A stretch of 64,000 bases of DNA from Rhodobacteraceae bacterium Alg231-04. Its GTDB lineage: Bacteria > Pseudomonadota > Alphaproteobacteria > Rhodobacterales > Rhodobacteraceae. A program made the translations under genes and the position numbers. Positions 35,678-43,777 of the stretch are shown one piece after another. The stretch spans positions 1-64,000 of the forward strand of contig FREY01000010.1 of assembly GCA_900143635.1 (NCBI GenBank), written 5' to 3'. How positions within the stretch are numbered: the first letter of the stretch is position 1; each line of letters starts with the position of its first letter. Under the pieces are notes generated by a model. That model searched no databases. It was not told the DNA's origin and worked only from the letters and a program-made list of their open reading frames with translations.

Positions 35678-36592
35678 ATGCGGTTGGTGGCTGATATTGG
35701 CGGGACAAACGCGCGTTTGGCCTTGTGCGAGGACGGCAAGATTGTCCCGCACACTGTGCAGAGTTTTGCGAATGAAGATTGGCCGCACCTCTATAACGTT
35801 GTTGCGGCCTTTCTCGAACCCCATGCCGTACGCCTGGAGGACATAGTGCTTGCCGTGGCGGGGCCCGTCCAAAGTGCCCACGCCACGTTAACCAACCGCA
35901 ATTGGACGATTGAACGGGCCGGTTTGATTGAGAGATTTGGTTGTGAGAATGCTTTCCTTCTCAATGATTTATCCGCCCTTGGATATGCGGTTCCTGCGCT
36001 CGAACCAGCGCAGCTGCACAGGCTTCACGACGGCGGCGGCACTTCTGTGGGTGTTGGCCAATTCTTGGTTGTCGGAATTGGAACCGGGTTTAATGTGAGC
36101 CCAATCCTGAAGACACACAACGGGGTTCACTGTCTTGCGGTTGAAGCTGGGCATGTATCGATGCCGATTTCGATTGCAGAATTGATCAAGCAATCGCGTT
36201 GCAATGCAAGCCTCTTCCCAACAGTCGAGGATCTCTTCTCAGGTCGAGGGTTTGCAAAGTTTTGCAGAAAGATGACCGGCGATGAGACGTTGCAAGGCAG
36301 AGACGTGATCCGGTCGTATGAGGGAACGAAAAATCCCGCGCTCACCGATGCCGTTGACAGCTACGTAAGCTTGCTGGGGCAGTTACTGCGCGAGTTAACG
36401 TTGGCTTACATGCCCTCAACGGGTGTCTATCTTGCTGGTAGCGTCGCACGGGCGGTGGTGAAAACAGCGCCTCCCTCGTGTTTGGAAACCTTTGCGCGCC
36501 CCTGCGAGATCCGGGGGGCGCAATCGCCCAATCTATTCATGATCGAAGATGATTTTGCCGCACTACACGGATGCGCGGCCTTTGAGGCTTGA
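35678..36592 (+). CDS. glk: Glucokinase
   Basis: A 304-residue ROK/hexokinase-fold glucokinase of the bacterial Glk family. ATP phosphate-binding motif LVADIGGTNARLALCE, LLNDLSALGYAVPAL holding the catalytic Asp, GIGTGFNVS, and VEAGHVSMP, the glucose-contacting Glu/His segment. It converts imported glucose to glucose-6-phosphate. It starts four bases after the ABC ATPase gene and is the last gene of the uptake operon, linking transport to phosphorylation. The ribosome site is weak, consistent with coupling. Confidence 0.94.
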   Translation: MRLVADIGGTNARLALCEDGKIVPHTVQSFANEDWPHLYNVVAAFLEPHAVRLEDIVLAVAGPVQSAHATLTNRNWTIERAGLIERFGCENAFLLNDLSALGYAVPALEPAQLHRLHDGGGTSVGVGQFLVVGIGTGFNVSPILKTHNGVHCLAVEAGHVSMPISIAELIKQSRCNASLFPTVEDLFSGRGFAKFCRKMTGDETLQGRDVIRSYEGTKNPALTDAVDSYVSLLGQLLRELTLAYMPSTGVYLAGSVARAVVKTAPPSCLETFARPCEIRGAQSPNLFMIEDDFAALHGCAAFEA

Positions 36593-36626
36593 GAAGAATT
36601 CTAGGGCCTCTTGAACTCGCATGACG

Positions 36627-36650
36627 AAAAAACCACCTAGATTCTAGGTG
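36627..36650 (-). terminator. Hairpin with T-run on the minus strand
   Basis: On the minus strand CACCTAG-AAT-CTAGGTG is followed by GG and six T's, a short rho-independent terminator. It lies just after glk but points the other way. The nearest minus-strand gene ends 790 bases to the right, so it could stop read-through toward glk or belong to a lost gene. Confidence 0.5.
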
Positions 36651-37440
36651 CAATAGACACGCCTCAATTCTAACCTGCAGCCACACAAAAGCCGCCATTG
36701 CTTTAGTAGGTTCCGATGACCGCTTCGATGAAATCTGCTGCGCTGGCGAAGTGCCGATGCCGCGCGCGCGAACGTCGTTTCACATTTTCTGCGTTTGCAT
36801 TGGCCGCGACCGCAAAAGGCTGCTCTTGTCCGCAACATGTGAATCCGCTGTACCAAAATTGCTGCGCTATGCACGAGTGGCCGGAAACAACGCTGCACTG
36901 CATCACGGGTTTTTGCGCCTGCGCTGAAAATTCGGCGCTGCGAGCGCACGCAGCACGATTTCGACAGGTCCGGTGTGGGCTCAGAACCGCCTAATGCTCG
37001 CGCGGCAATGCCGTTGCAACGGGTTGACCGAGACCGGTCATAGGAGGGGCGGGCCAAGTCTTTGATCTTGTATCACGTTTTTCAATGCCCGGCCGTTCGC
37101 AAATCAAGGGCCGCCGTTCGCGCTTCGGGCGGCGAAACCGGGGTGTGAGCCCATTGCAGAAGTGTCAAAATTTCGCTGCATGCGCGCGCAGCAGAGATTT
37201 TTCCGAAGCGGCGAAAGATTTTATGCTGCCTGGCAGCGGAAACAGCAGCCGTTCATGCAACGCGCAGCAAATCTGAAACCATGAATTCGAAAATTGCGGA
37301 ACAATCCCGCCTTTTGCTTTTGCCTCTTTCGCTGACGCAGAAAACCTTGGTAAATTCGGCCCAGAGCGCGCGGTGTTCTTGCTAATTTCCCCAAAACCGC
37401 CGTTCATGAGCTGAACGTCCACAGGACTTCAGGCCCGCCT
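36651..37440. repeat. Long gene-free region of decayed dispersed repeats
   Basis: No supportable gene was seen. Several repeat units in tandem share motifs with other gaps: GCGCTGCGAGCGCACGCAGC (about 36935), CGCTGCATGCGCGCGCAGC (about 37172) and GACCGGTCATAGGAGGGGCG (about 37034, compare 11659). Frames on both strands are cysteine- and arginine-rich and overlap each other. Confidence 0.6.
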
Positions 37441-38313
37441 CTAGCTGCGATCATTTTCAGCCCGCAACCAGTTCAAAAATGCCTCCGCACCCTGAGACAT
37501 CGGCCGATCCGTGAAAATGACAAAGTACCCCGCGTTTTCAACCCTGACATCGGACAATCTGACAAGTGTTCCGTCGTCAAATTCAGGTGTTATCAGATCA
37601 TCCCAAAGGGCGATCCCCTGACCATCCACCACCGCCTGAACGCGGCTGTTGGAGTCCGGAATCGTCAGGCTGGACCGGCTGGGCGCGTAAGCGAGCCCAG
37701 CGGCTTTGTGCCAGGCCCGCCAACTCGCATCGCCGGAGCTGTCCCCCAAAAGCGGAAGCTGCCTGACCGCCTCGGGCAATCCAAGCTGCGTTACCCGCTC
37801 TGCGACAGCGCGGTTGGCGGTCGGGACGGCAGGCAGGGACAGAAGAAGTTCGCTCTTGTGGTCCTCCCAGCCGCCAATTCCCCAGAGGATAGCCATATCG
37901 ACTTTGACAGATCTCAACATTTCGACGGAGTTGAACGGTTCGATCCGCAGGCTGATACCGGGATTGGCCTCGAAGAAGCGAGTGAGCCTTCGTGATAGCC
38001 AGCGCGACGAGAAATAGGTCAGTGCGCCAACGGTCACGGCACCTGACGCGGTACCACGCAGATCTTCGATTTCACGGTCGATCTGGCTCAAGGCTGTTTG
38101 GGACACATGCCACAACCTACGCCCTTCTTCTGTCAGTCCCAGTTTTGCGTGCGCGCGCTCGAACAGACGAAAGCCTAGCTCGGCTTCAAGCTTGTTGATT
38201 TGGTAACTGATCGACCCTTTCGACTGATGCACCTCGTCCGCCGCCTTGGTCATCGACAGATTGCGGGCAACGGCATCAAAGGTCTTGAGGGAATCATAAG
38301 AACGAAAGCGCAT
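37441..38313 (-). CDS. LysR-family regulator, GcvA-like
   Basis: A 290-residue LysR regulator. The N-terminal HTH (LKTFDAVARNLSMTKAADEV HQSKGSISYQI, broken here for length) is followed by the effector-binding domain (~90-290). The subfamily style (LSMTKAADEVHQSKGSISYQ, FRLFERAHAKLGLTEEGRRL) matches GcvA/AmpR-type members. It is divergent from a GcvT-family gene with a 152-base spacer holding an 18-bp inverted repeat. GcvA regulates glycine cleavage in E. coli, so control of the neighbouring GcvT-like gene is a reasonable inference. Confidence 0.93.
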   Translation of the reverse strand: MRFRSYDSLKTFDAVARNLSMTKAADEVHQSKGSISYQINKLEAELGFRLFERAHAKLGLTEEGRRLWHVSQTALSQIDREIEDLRGTASGAVTVGALTYFSSRWLSRRLTRFFEANPGISLRIEPFNSVEMLRSVKVDMAILWGIGGWEDHKSELLLSLPAVPTANRAVAERVTQLGLPEAVRQLPLLGDSSGDASWRAWHKAAGLAYAPSRSSLTIPDSNSRVQAVVDGQGIALWDDLITPEFDDGTLVRLSDVRVENAGYFVIFTDRPMSQGAEAFLNWLRAENDRS

Positions 38314-38344
38314 GATTGCTGTCTAATTTTTTCGAACGACTTGT

Positions 38345-38362
38345 GCAAATCATTAGATTTGC
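38345..38362. promoter_or_regulatory. Inverted repeat in the LysR/GcvT-like divergent promoter region
   Basis: GCAAATC-ATTA-GATTTGC, perfect 7-base arms, 32 bases from the regulator start and 104 from the GcvT-like start. It has the size and position of a LysR recognition site. Confidence 0.55.
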
Positions 38363-38465
38363 GCTGAGCGCAGTTGGTCTAATATCAACAACCCAATGCG
38401 TGGCACCCATCTGTCCTTGTCGAAGATCACCCGCAGGCGTCTAACAACTCTGAACGGTAAAAAAT

Positions 38466-39674
38466 ATGACAACTGACCTTTCCCACTTCCGCTTCGTCGC
38501 CAAAGCTCTCCCCAATCAGGGCGCGCGCCCGCGCGAATTGGCCCGCACCATGCCAGCCCATCCGCTGAGCTACATGGAACTGCCCTATGATCCCGAATAC
38601 ACGCTCTACAATTCGCGCCTGACGCCGGAGAAACTCGACACGGCCACAGATGACGAGATGTATTGGGCGGTGCGCACCAACGTCATTTTCCGCCACACCG
38701 GCGAATTGCCGATCGAGATCAGCGGCCCAGATGCCGAAACCCTGCTGAACAAGGTGTTCACTCGCAGTGTCAGCAAGGTGAAGCCGGGGCGCTGTTCGTA
38801 TCAGTTTGCCTGCTATCACGATGGTGGCATGATCACCGACGGCGTGCTGTTGCGGTTGTCGCAAGAAAAGTTCTGGATGGCGCAGGCCGACGGCGATCTC
38901 TTCAGTTGGTACAAGGCACACGCCGAAGGGCTGGACGTGAAAATCCACGACCCCAATGTTTGGGTCAGCCAGATTCAAGGCCCACGGTCACTGGACCTGC
39001 TGGCAGCAGTGCTGGACGGTGGAGTGCCCGACCCATTCCGCTATTTCGATTGCGCCGAGGTTTCCATCGCAGGCCAGACTTGCTGGATCAGCCGGTCGGG
39101 CTTCACCAACGAATTAGGCTGGGAAGTCTACATGTTACCCGACACTGACATCCCTGCCATCGGTGACAAGATCATGGAGGCAGGTGCTGCCTTCGACATC
39201 CTGTTGACCGGAACGCCGGTGTTTCGGGCGCGGCGGATCGAGGCCGGGCTGCTCAATGCCGGCTCGGATTTCGGGGCGGAGACGACGCCGTTCGACGCGG
39301 GGCTTGGCGGTTTTGTCGACTTTGATGATCGGGATTTTGTTGGCTGTAAAGCGCTGGAGTCCATCGAAAAATCCTGCCGCACCTGGGGCATGCGGGTCAC
39401 CGGTGGCGTGGCACAGCTGGGCCGCGTCATGACCATCGATGGCAAAGAGGTCGGCCGGGTCTGCTCCTCGGGCTATTCGCCCTATCAGGGCTGCGGTGTT
39501 TGCATCGTGCGCATGGACGATCCCGCGCAGGGCCCGGGCACGCAGGTCGATGTACTCTGCGCCGATGGGTCCACCCAGAGCGGTGAGCTCTGCACCCTGC
39601 CTATGTATGACGCCGACCGCCTGATCCCGCGCGGCAAGTTGGTGGATATTCCAACCAAACCGAATGCAGATTAG
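38466..39674 (+). CDS. GcvT-family tetrahydrofolate-dependent methyl- or aminomethyltransferase
   Basis: A 402-residue protein of the glycine-cleavage T-protein fold. GcvT landmarks: LPIEISGPDAETLLNKVFTR, GMITDGVLLRL, SQIQGPRSLDLL, SRSGFTNELGWEVYM (holding the catalytic-loop segment), ARRIEAGLLNAGSDF. It is not the housekeeping GcvT: GcvH and GcvP are absent, and it sits between a LysR and a GlxA-type AraC gene. The family includes DMSP demethylase DmdA and aromatic O-demethylases such as LigM, all moving one-carbon units to tetrahydrofolate. Which substrate applies here cannot be read from sequence. Confidence 0.85.
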   Translation: MTTDLSHFRFVAKALPNQGARPRELARTMPAHPLSYMELPYDPEYTLYNSRLTPEKLDTATDDEMYWAVRTNVIFRHTGELPIEISGPDAETLLNKVFTRSVSKVKPGRCSYQFACYHDGGMITDGVLLRLSQEKFWMAQADGDLFSWYKAHAEGLDVKIHDPNVWVSQIQGPRSLDLLAAVLDGGVPDPFRYFDCAEVSIAGQTCWISRSGFTNELGWEVYMLPDTDIPAIGDKIMEAGAAFDILLTGTPVFRARRIEAGLLNAGSDFGAETTPFDAGLGGFVDFDDRDFVGCKALESIEKSCRTWGMRVTGGVAQLGRVMTIDGKEVGRVCSSGYSPYQGCGVCIVRMDDPAQGPGTQVDVLCADGSTQSGELCTLPMYDADRLIPRGKLVDIPTKPNAD

Positions 39675-40705
39675 TGACCTTCATGCCCGGCGTTTCAACA
39701 GCACGCATCGGGAGTTGCGAACCAGAGGCGGCTTCGGCCGTCTCCACGCACTTTGCTTTTCTACTGTTGAGGTCGTCCTCTTCCTTGGATCTTTGTGCTG
39801 CGCTGGACGTGTTGAATGAAGCTAACCAGTTTGACCAGACGCCCAGATATTCGTGGTCTCTGTTCAGTGAAGACGGAAACGCTGTGTTGACGTCTAACGG
39901 TTTGTCCATGAATGTGGATGGTCCGATGATGCCAGTCAGCAGAAGAGACACGGTGATCGTGCTGGGAGGCAAAGAATACGTCGACGCATCTACTTTGCCA
40001 GTTCTGGCCTGGTTGCGAAGTGTTTCCCGGAAAGGTTCGCGCATAGGCGCGGTGGGAAGCGCTGTCTTCACCTTGGCCAAAGCCGGGGTACTTTTGAACG
40101 AACCGGTTGCTGCGCATTGGGTATACAGGGGAGCAATTGCCGAAACCTGCCCAGACTTGGATTTAGAGCAGAACATCTTCTGTATTGGCAAAAAAAGCCT
40201 GACCTGTGTCGGAGGGGCTGCGACCTTGGATATGATGTTGCAGCTGATCGCCGAAAACAGTGGCAGCAGTATAGCCAACTGGGTGGCAGACAGGCTTGTT
40301 TGCGGCTCTGTTAGGACTGGGCAAGAAGAGCAGTCGGTTGCTGAGTTCCTGCATACAGGAAAGCGAAACACCAAGCTCGCAAGCGCAATCAGACTTATGC
40401 AGTCAAACTTGGAGGAACCTATTCCAGTTCAAGAAATAGCTTTGTCGGTTGGTATTTCAGTGCGGCAGCTTGAACGTCTCTTCAAGGCGCTTTTGTCTAC
40501 AAGTCCAAAAGCATTCTACAGAAAACTGAGGCTCGAACATGCGCGGCGATTGCTTCATCAAACAGCGTTGCCAATCATCGAAATTTCCATTGCCAGCGGC
40601 TTTAGCAGCCAATCCCATTTTTCCAGACTTTATCGCAGGCATTTCGGCGTCTCCCCTCATCAGGATGCTGCAATCTCGTTGGGCAACAGGTCGAGGAATC
40701 TATAA
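39674..40705 (+). CDS. GlxA-family AraC-type transcriptional regulator
   Basis: About 343 residues. An N-terminal DJ-1/PfpI-like domain (FAFLLLRSSSSLDLCAALDV through SLTCVGGAATLDMMLQLIAE) is followed by a C-terminal AraC helix-turn-helix (PVQEIALSVGISVRQLERLF, EISIASGFSSQSHFSRLYRR). Relatives such as GbdR and CdhR control glycine betaine, dimethylglycine and carnitine use. GTG 39674 overlaps the last base of the GcvT-like stop; ATG 39683 is an alternative, and neither has a ribosome site. The overlap suggests coupled expression with the methyltransferase. The last 46 bases overlap the end of a LysR remnant on the other strand. Confidence 0.9.
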   Translation: MTFMPGVSTARIGSCEPEAASAVSTHFAFLLLRSSSSLDLCAALDVLNEANQFDQTPRYSWSLFSEDGNAVLTSNGLSMNVDGPMMPVSRRDTVIVLGGKEYVDASTLPVLAWLRSVSRKGSRIGAVGSAVFTLAKAGVLLNEPVAAHWVYRGAIAETCPDLDLEQNIFCIGKKSLTCVGGAATLDMMLQLIAENSGSSIANWVADRLVCGSVRTGQEEQSVAEFLHTGKRNTKLASAIRLMQSNLEEPIPVQEIALSVGISVRQLERLFKALLSTSPKAFYRKLRLEHARRLLHQTALPIIEISIASGFSSQSHFSRLYRRHFGVSPHQDAAISLGNRSRNL

Positions 40706-40951
40706 AGTGCCGGATTGCGTGCTTCCTTGAGCCAAACCGCCGAAATGTCGACCACTTTTCCCACATCCCGGATGCGCACAGCGCTGAGCCCTGCCCGGCG
40801 CGCGCGCAACGCTCTCTGGATAAATCAGGACGCCCATGCCCAGCAGCACAAACGTGAAGAACTCATCCCGAAGGTACGCAACCTGACCGGTCTTTGGGAC
40901 AAACCCCCGTTCGATGCAGAGATCTCTGACAAGGTTGGTGAATAGAAGCCA
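40660..40951 (-). pseudogene. LysR-family regulator, C-terminal remnant with frameshift
   Basis: The minus strand encodes FTNLVRDLCIERGFV, VAYLRDEFFTFVLLGMGVLI and YPESVAR. After a frame change in the GCGCGCG run near 40800 it continues AGLSAVRIRDVGKVVDISAV and NPALYRFLDLLPNE to a stop at 40660. This lines up with the C-terminal end of the intact LysR at 47.8-48.7 kb (HCIARGFSLE, YLRDEMLSLVLGGMGVLIYP, ISDVGDVIATSLIW). The first ~200 residues are gone. It abuts an aldehyde dehydrogenase remnant at about 40955. Confidence 0.75.
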
Positions 40952-40960
40952 GGGTGTGTC

Positions 40961-42024
40961 ACCTCAATCGACGGTCGAGAGATGGCCGTGGAAGACCCCT
41001 CCACCGAAGAGAAGATCGCAACTATCAGGCTAGTCGGTGATGCGGATGCCGATGCGGCTGTTGCCGCAGCCAAAGCTGCCTTTCCGGACTGGGCGACCAC
41101 GGAACCCGAGGCTAGGGTCGCCGCGCTCGAACTGCTAATGGACATCTATAAGTCTCGCGCACAAGAAATGGCACAGGCGATAAGCCACAAAATGGGCGCA
41201 TCGATTGCCTTAGCGAAGACGGCTCAGGTGGGGGCCGGAGCCGGGCATCTGAAAAACACCATCCGCACGGCGAAGGGCTTTGCCTTCGAACGGCGCTTGG
41301 GCGACCACGCGCCCAATGACATGATCCTCTATGAACCGGTCGGCGTCTGCGCTTTGATCACCCCCTGGAACTGGCCGATGAAAAGGCGGTCACACGCGGC
41401 GCGCGCCATTGCTTCAATAATTCCGGCCAGTCTTGCAACGCACCGACCTGGATGCTGATTGAACGCTCAATCTATGAACAGGCCGTCGAAACCGCGCGTT
41501 CAGTTGCAGAAAAAACTGAAGTCGGACCGGCAAACGTTGAAGGTCGACAGATCGGCCCAGTTGTCTCAAAAACCCAGTTCAATAAGATCCAATTCCTGAT
41601 CAAGCGCGGTTTTGATGAGCGAGCAAGATGGGTTGCGGGCGGACTGGGCCTGCCGGAGGGGTTGGAGCAAGGCTACTTTGTCAGACCTACCGTCTTTGCA
41701 GACGTCACACCGGACATGACGCTTTGGAAGGAGGAAGTCTTTGGCCCGGTTCTGGTCATGACTCCGTTTGATACCGAAGAAGAGGCCATCGCATTGGCCA
41801 ACGACACGCCCTACGGCCTGACCAACTATGTCCAGACCGCTGATAAGGCCCGTGCACGCCGGGTGGCGCGGCAACTCCGTTCTGGCATGGTTGAAATGAA
41901 TGGCAAATTCAGTGGGGCGGTCTCCCCTTTCGGCGGCATGAAACAGTCGGGCAATGGGCGCGAAGGCGGCGTTTGGGGCTTAGAGGAATTCCTCGAAGTC
42001 AAAGCCGTCACCTGTTGGGAGTGA
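40961..42024 (+). pseudogene. Aldehyde dehydrogenase with internal deletion
   Basis: Part one (from SIDGREMAVEDPSTEEKIAT to ALITPWNWPM) and part two (KAVTRGARHCFNNSGQSC to the C-terminal EEFLEVKAVTCWE) are both clear ALDH sequence but lie in different frames. About 130 residues around the NAD site and the catalytic Glu are missing at about 41380. The catalytic Cys segment NNSGQSCNAPTW survives. The N-terminus is also cut. GMKQSGNGREGG and EEVFGPVLVM are intact, so decay is recent. Two overlapping frames (40982-41458, 41452-42024) are halves of this one gene. Confidence 0.88.
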
Positions 42025-42033
42025 AAACTGGAT

Positions 42034-42055
42034 TCGGTTCTTTTTTTGGAACCGA
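42034..42055. terminator. Hairpin between convergent genes
   Basis: TCGGTTC / GAACCGA, a perfect 7-bp stem whose loop contains seven T's, lies between the ALDH remnant and the hydrolase gene, which converge here. It may work as a weak bidirectional terminator, although the T-run is in the loop rather than after the stem. Confidence 0.35.
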
Positions 42056-42058
42056 GCC

Positions 42059-42943
42059 TCAAATCTGTGCACCCAGAAAGGCGACAAGTTTTTTTGCGAT
42101 CTCCGATGCAATTTCAACGTGAAGGAAGTGTCCGCATGCGTGGAATATCTGAAGTTGAGCCATTGGAATAGCTTGCGCCATGGCTTCGATTTCTGTGGCT
42201 TTCACCATGCGGTCTTCCTGCGCCGCAAGAATCAATGTCGGGACTTGAAGCGCGGACAATTTTGCGCGCAAGTCCAACTTTGAACACGCAGTGAAATCGT
42301 CAAGCAGAACGTTTCCTCCAGCAGACATCATCCTTTGCCGCGTAGTCTTCACAAAGTGCTCTGGCGTCGATTTATGCCAACAGGAGCGCGCGATGGCGGC
42401 GACGGTATTTTCGGTCTGGTTCTTTAATCCCTCCAGCAAATCGGGTGTGACCGACATTCGCGCAGCCCCAGCGATCAGACACAGTGAGGAAATTCGTTCG
42501 CTGGATTGCAGCGCGGCTGACAAGACAACGCCGACACCCATTGAGTGCCCCACCAGACAGACGTTTTCCAGATTGAGCGCCTGCAGGAAACCGGTGACTG
42601 CGCGGCTATGGCCAGTGATATCAGGCAAGCTTAGACCACCCGAGCCACCATGGCCCGGAAGATCAATCGCAATCACGGGATGCGCGTGCAGCGCTTGCCC
42701 CCCTTGACCGGGCAGAACAGCCGTCGACGACGGAAGGCCAAACGGGGCAGTCGCCTCGGCCACACTCCGCCAAGATTGCGGCCAGTCGAGTTTGGACCCT
42801 CCGGCTCCGTGCACCAGAACAAGTGTGGGCCGCTCCGGCGTCACTGCAATTCCGTTGGTGCTAAAGCAAATGTTTTGCCCGCCGATGCTGACTTTTTGGT
42901 TGGCGTATGTCTCAAAGCGAGGATGAGGCGTCACAACGATCAC
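42059..42943 (-). CDS. Alpha/beta hydrolase
   Basis: A 294-residue hydrolase. LVLVHGAGGSKLDW (oxyanion-hole HG), nucleophile Ser in CLVGHSMGVGVVL, Asp in LILAAQEDRMV and His in HACGHFLHVE complete the triad. Substrate type (ester, lactone or C-C bond) cannot be read off. GTG 42943 overlaps the SDR stop by four bases (GTGA), which fixes the start; the longer frame adds random sequence. It is the last gene of the minus-strand operon, likely acting on a ring-cleavage or ester intermediate. Confidence 0.9.
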   Translation of the reverse strand: MIVVTPHPRFETYANQKVSIGGQNICFSTNGIAVTPERPTLVLVHGAGGSKLDWPQSWRSVAEATAPFGLPSSTAVLPGQGGQALHAHPVIAIDLPGHGGSGGLSLPDITGHSRAVTGFLQALNLENVCLVGHSMGVGVVLSAALQSSERISSLCLIAGAARMSVTPDLLEGLKNQTENTVAAIARSCWHKSTPEHFVKTTRQRMMSAGGNVLLDDFTACSKLDLRAKLSALQVPTLILAAQEDRMVKATEIEAMAQAIPMAQLQIFHACGHFLHVEIASEIAKKLVAFLGAQI

Positions 42944-43755
42944 ACCAGCTTGTGCATTGTTTCCAGATCTGTGGACCCGATCTCGTCTACAATTTTGCTG
43001 CGCAGTTTTCGCATCGCGCCCAGCCATTTGTCGTAGTTGGCCGATTTGAATTGGATGAATTGCGCGACATCCGCGTGCGGCAAGATCAGGAAGCTTTCCT
43101 GCGCAACACCCTCAACCACGGTTTCTGCAAGTGCTTCTGGCGTGATCACACCCGGCAAATCGCTTGATGCGCCTTTATCGGCATACCCCAGCATCGGGGT
43201 TGCCACATATTGCGGACAAATGACCGAAACCTTGATCCCGTCACCGCCATGGGTGATCGCGACGGATTCAGCGAACCCAATGGCCGCATGTTTGGTTGCA
43301 GAATAGGCCGCATCACCGATTTGGCTCAGCAACCCGGCAGCCGAAGACATCTGCAGCAGATAGCCGCTCCCGCGTTCGATCATGCCTGGCAGAACCGCGC
43401 GGGCGGCATAGACATGCGCCATCACATGAACGTCCCAACAAAGGCCCCAGGTGTCATTACTGGCCGAGGCTGAATGTGATGGCTCACCTAAACACACACC
43501 CGCGTTTGAGCAGAACATATCCACCGGGCCAAAGTGCTGCTCTGCCTGCTGAACCAACGCCTGCACATCGGCCTCCTTGGTGACGTCGCATGCCACACCC
43601 AAACCATCAATCGCGGCCGCGGTTGCTCGCGCAGCACCTTCGTCCAGATCGGCGACAACAACCTTTGCACCCTCCGCTGCGAACCGAGTGGCTAAGGCCG
43701 CACCAATGCCGCGTGCGCCGCCGGTGATAATGATCGTCTTATTCTTAAGATCCAT
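42940..43755 (-). CDS. Short-chain dehydrogenase/reductase
   Basis: A 271-residue classical SDR. TGGARGIG (11-18) binds the cofactor and CSNAG (82-86) is the NNAG-like motif. Catalytic Ser137/138 (MSSAAG), Tyr151 and Lys155 (YSATK) are present. Asp36 in VVVADLDEG favours NAD over NADP. AGGAAAA precedes ATG 43755; a longer frame was rejected. It is coupled to the hydrolase gene and lies 22 bases after the TRAP permease gene. It would oxidise an alcohol intermediate in the cluster's pathway. Confidence 0.94.
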   Translation of the reverse strand: MDLKNKTIIITGGARGIGAALATRFAAEGAKVVVADLDEGAARATAAAIDGLGVACDVTKEADVQALVQQAEQHFGPVDMFCSNAGVCLGEPSHSASASNDTWGLCWDVHVMAHVYAARAVLPGMIERGSGYLLQMSSAAGLLSQIGDAAYSATKHAAIGFAESVAITHGGDGIKVSVICPQYVATPMLGYADKGASSDLPGVITPEALAETVVEGVAQESFLILPHADVAQFIQFKSANYDKWLGAMRKLRSKIVDEIGSTDLETMHKLV

Positions 43756-43777
43756 GAGATTTTCCTGTCGCAAATTT

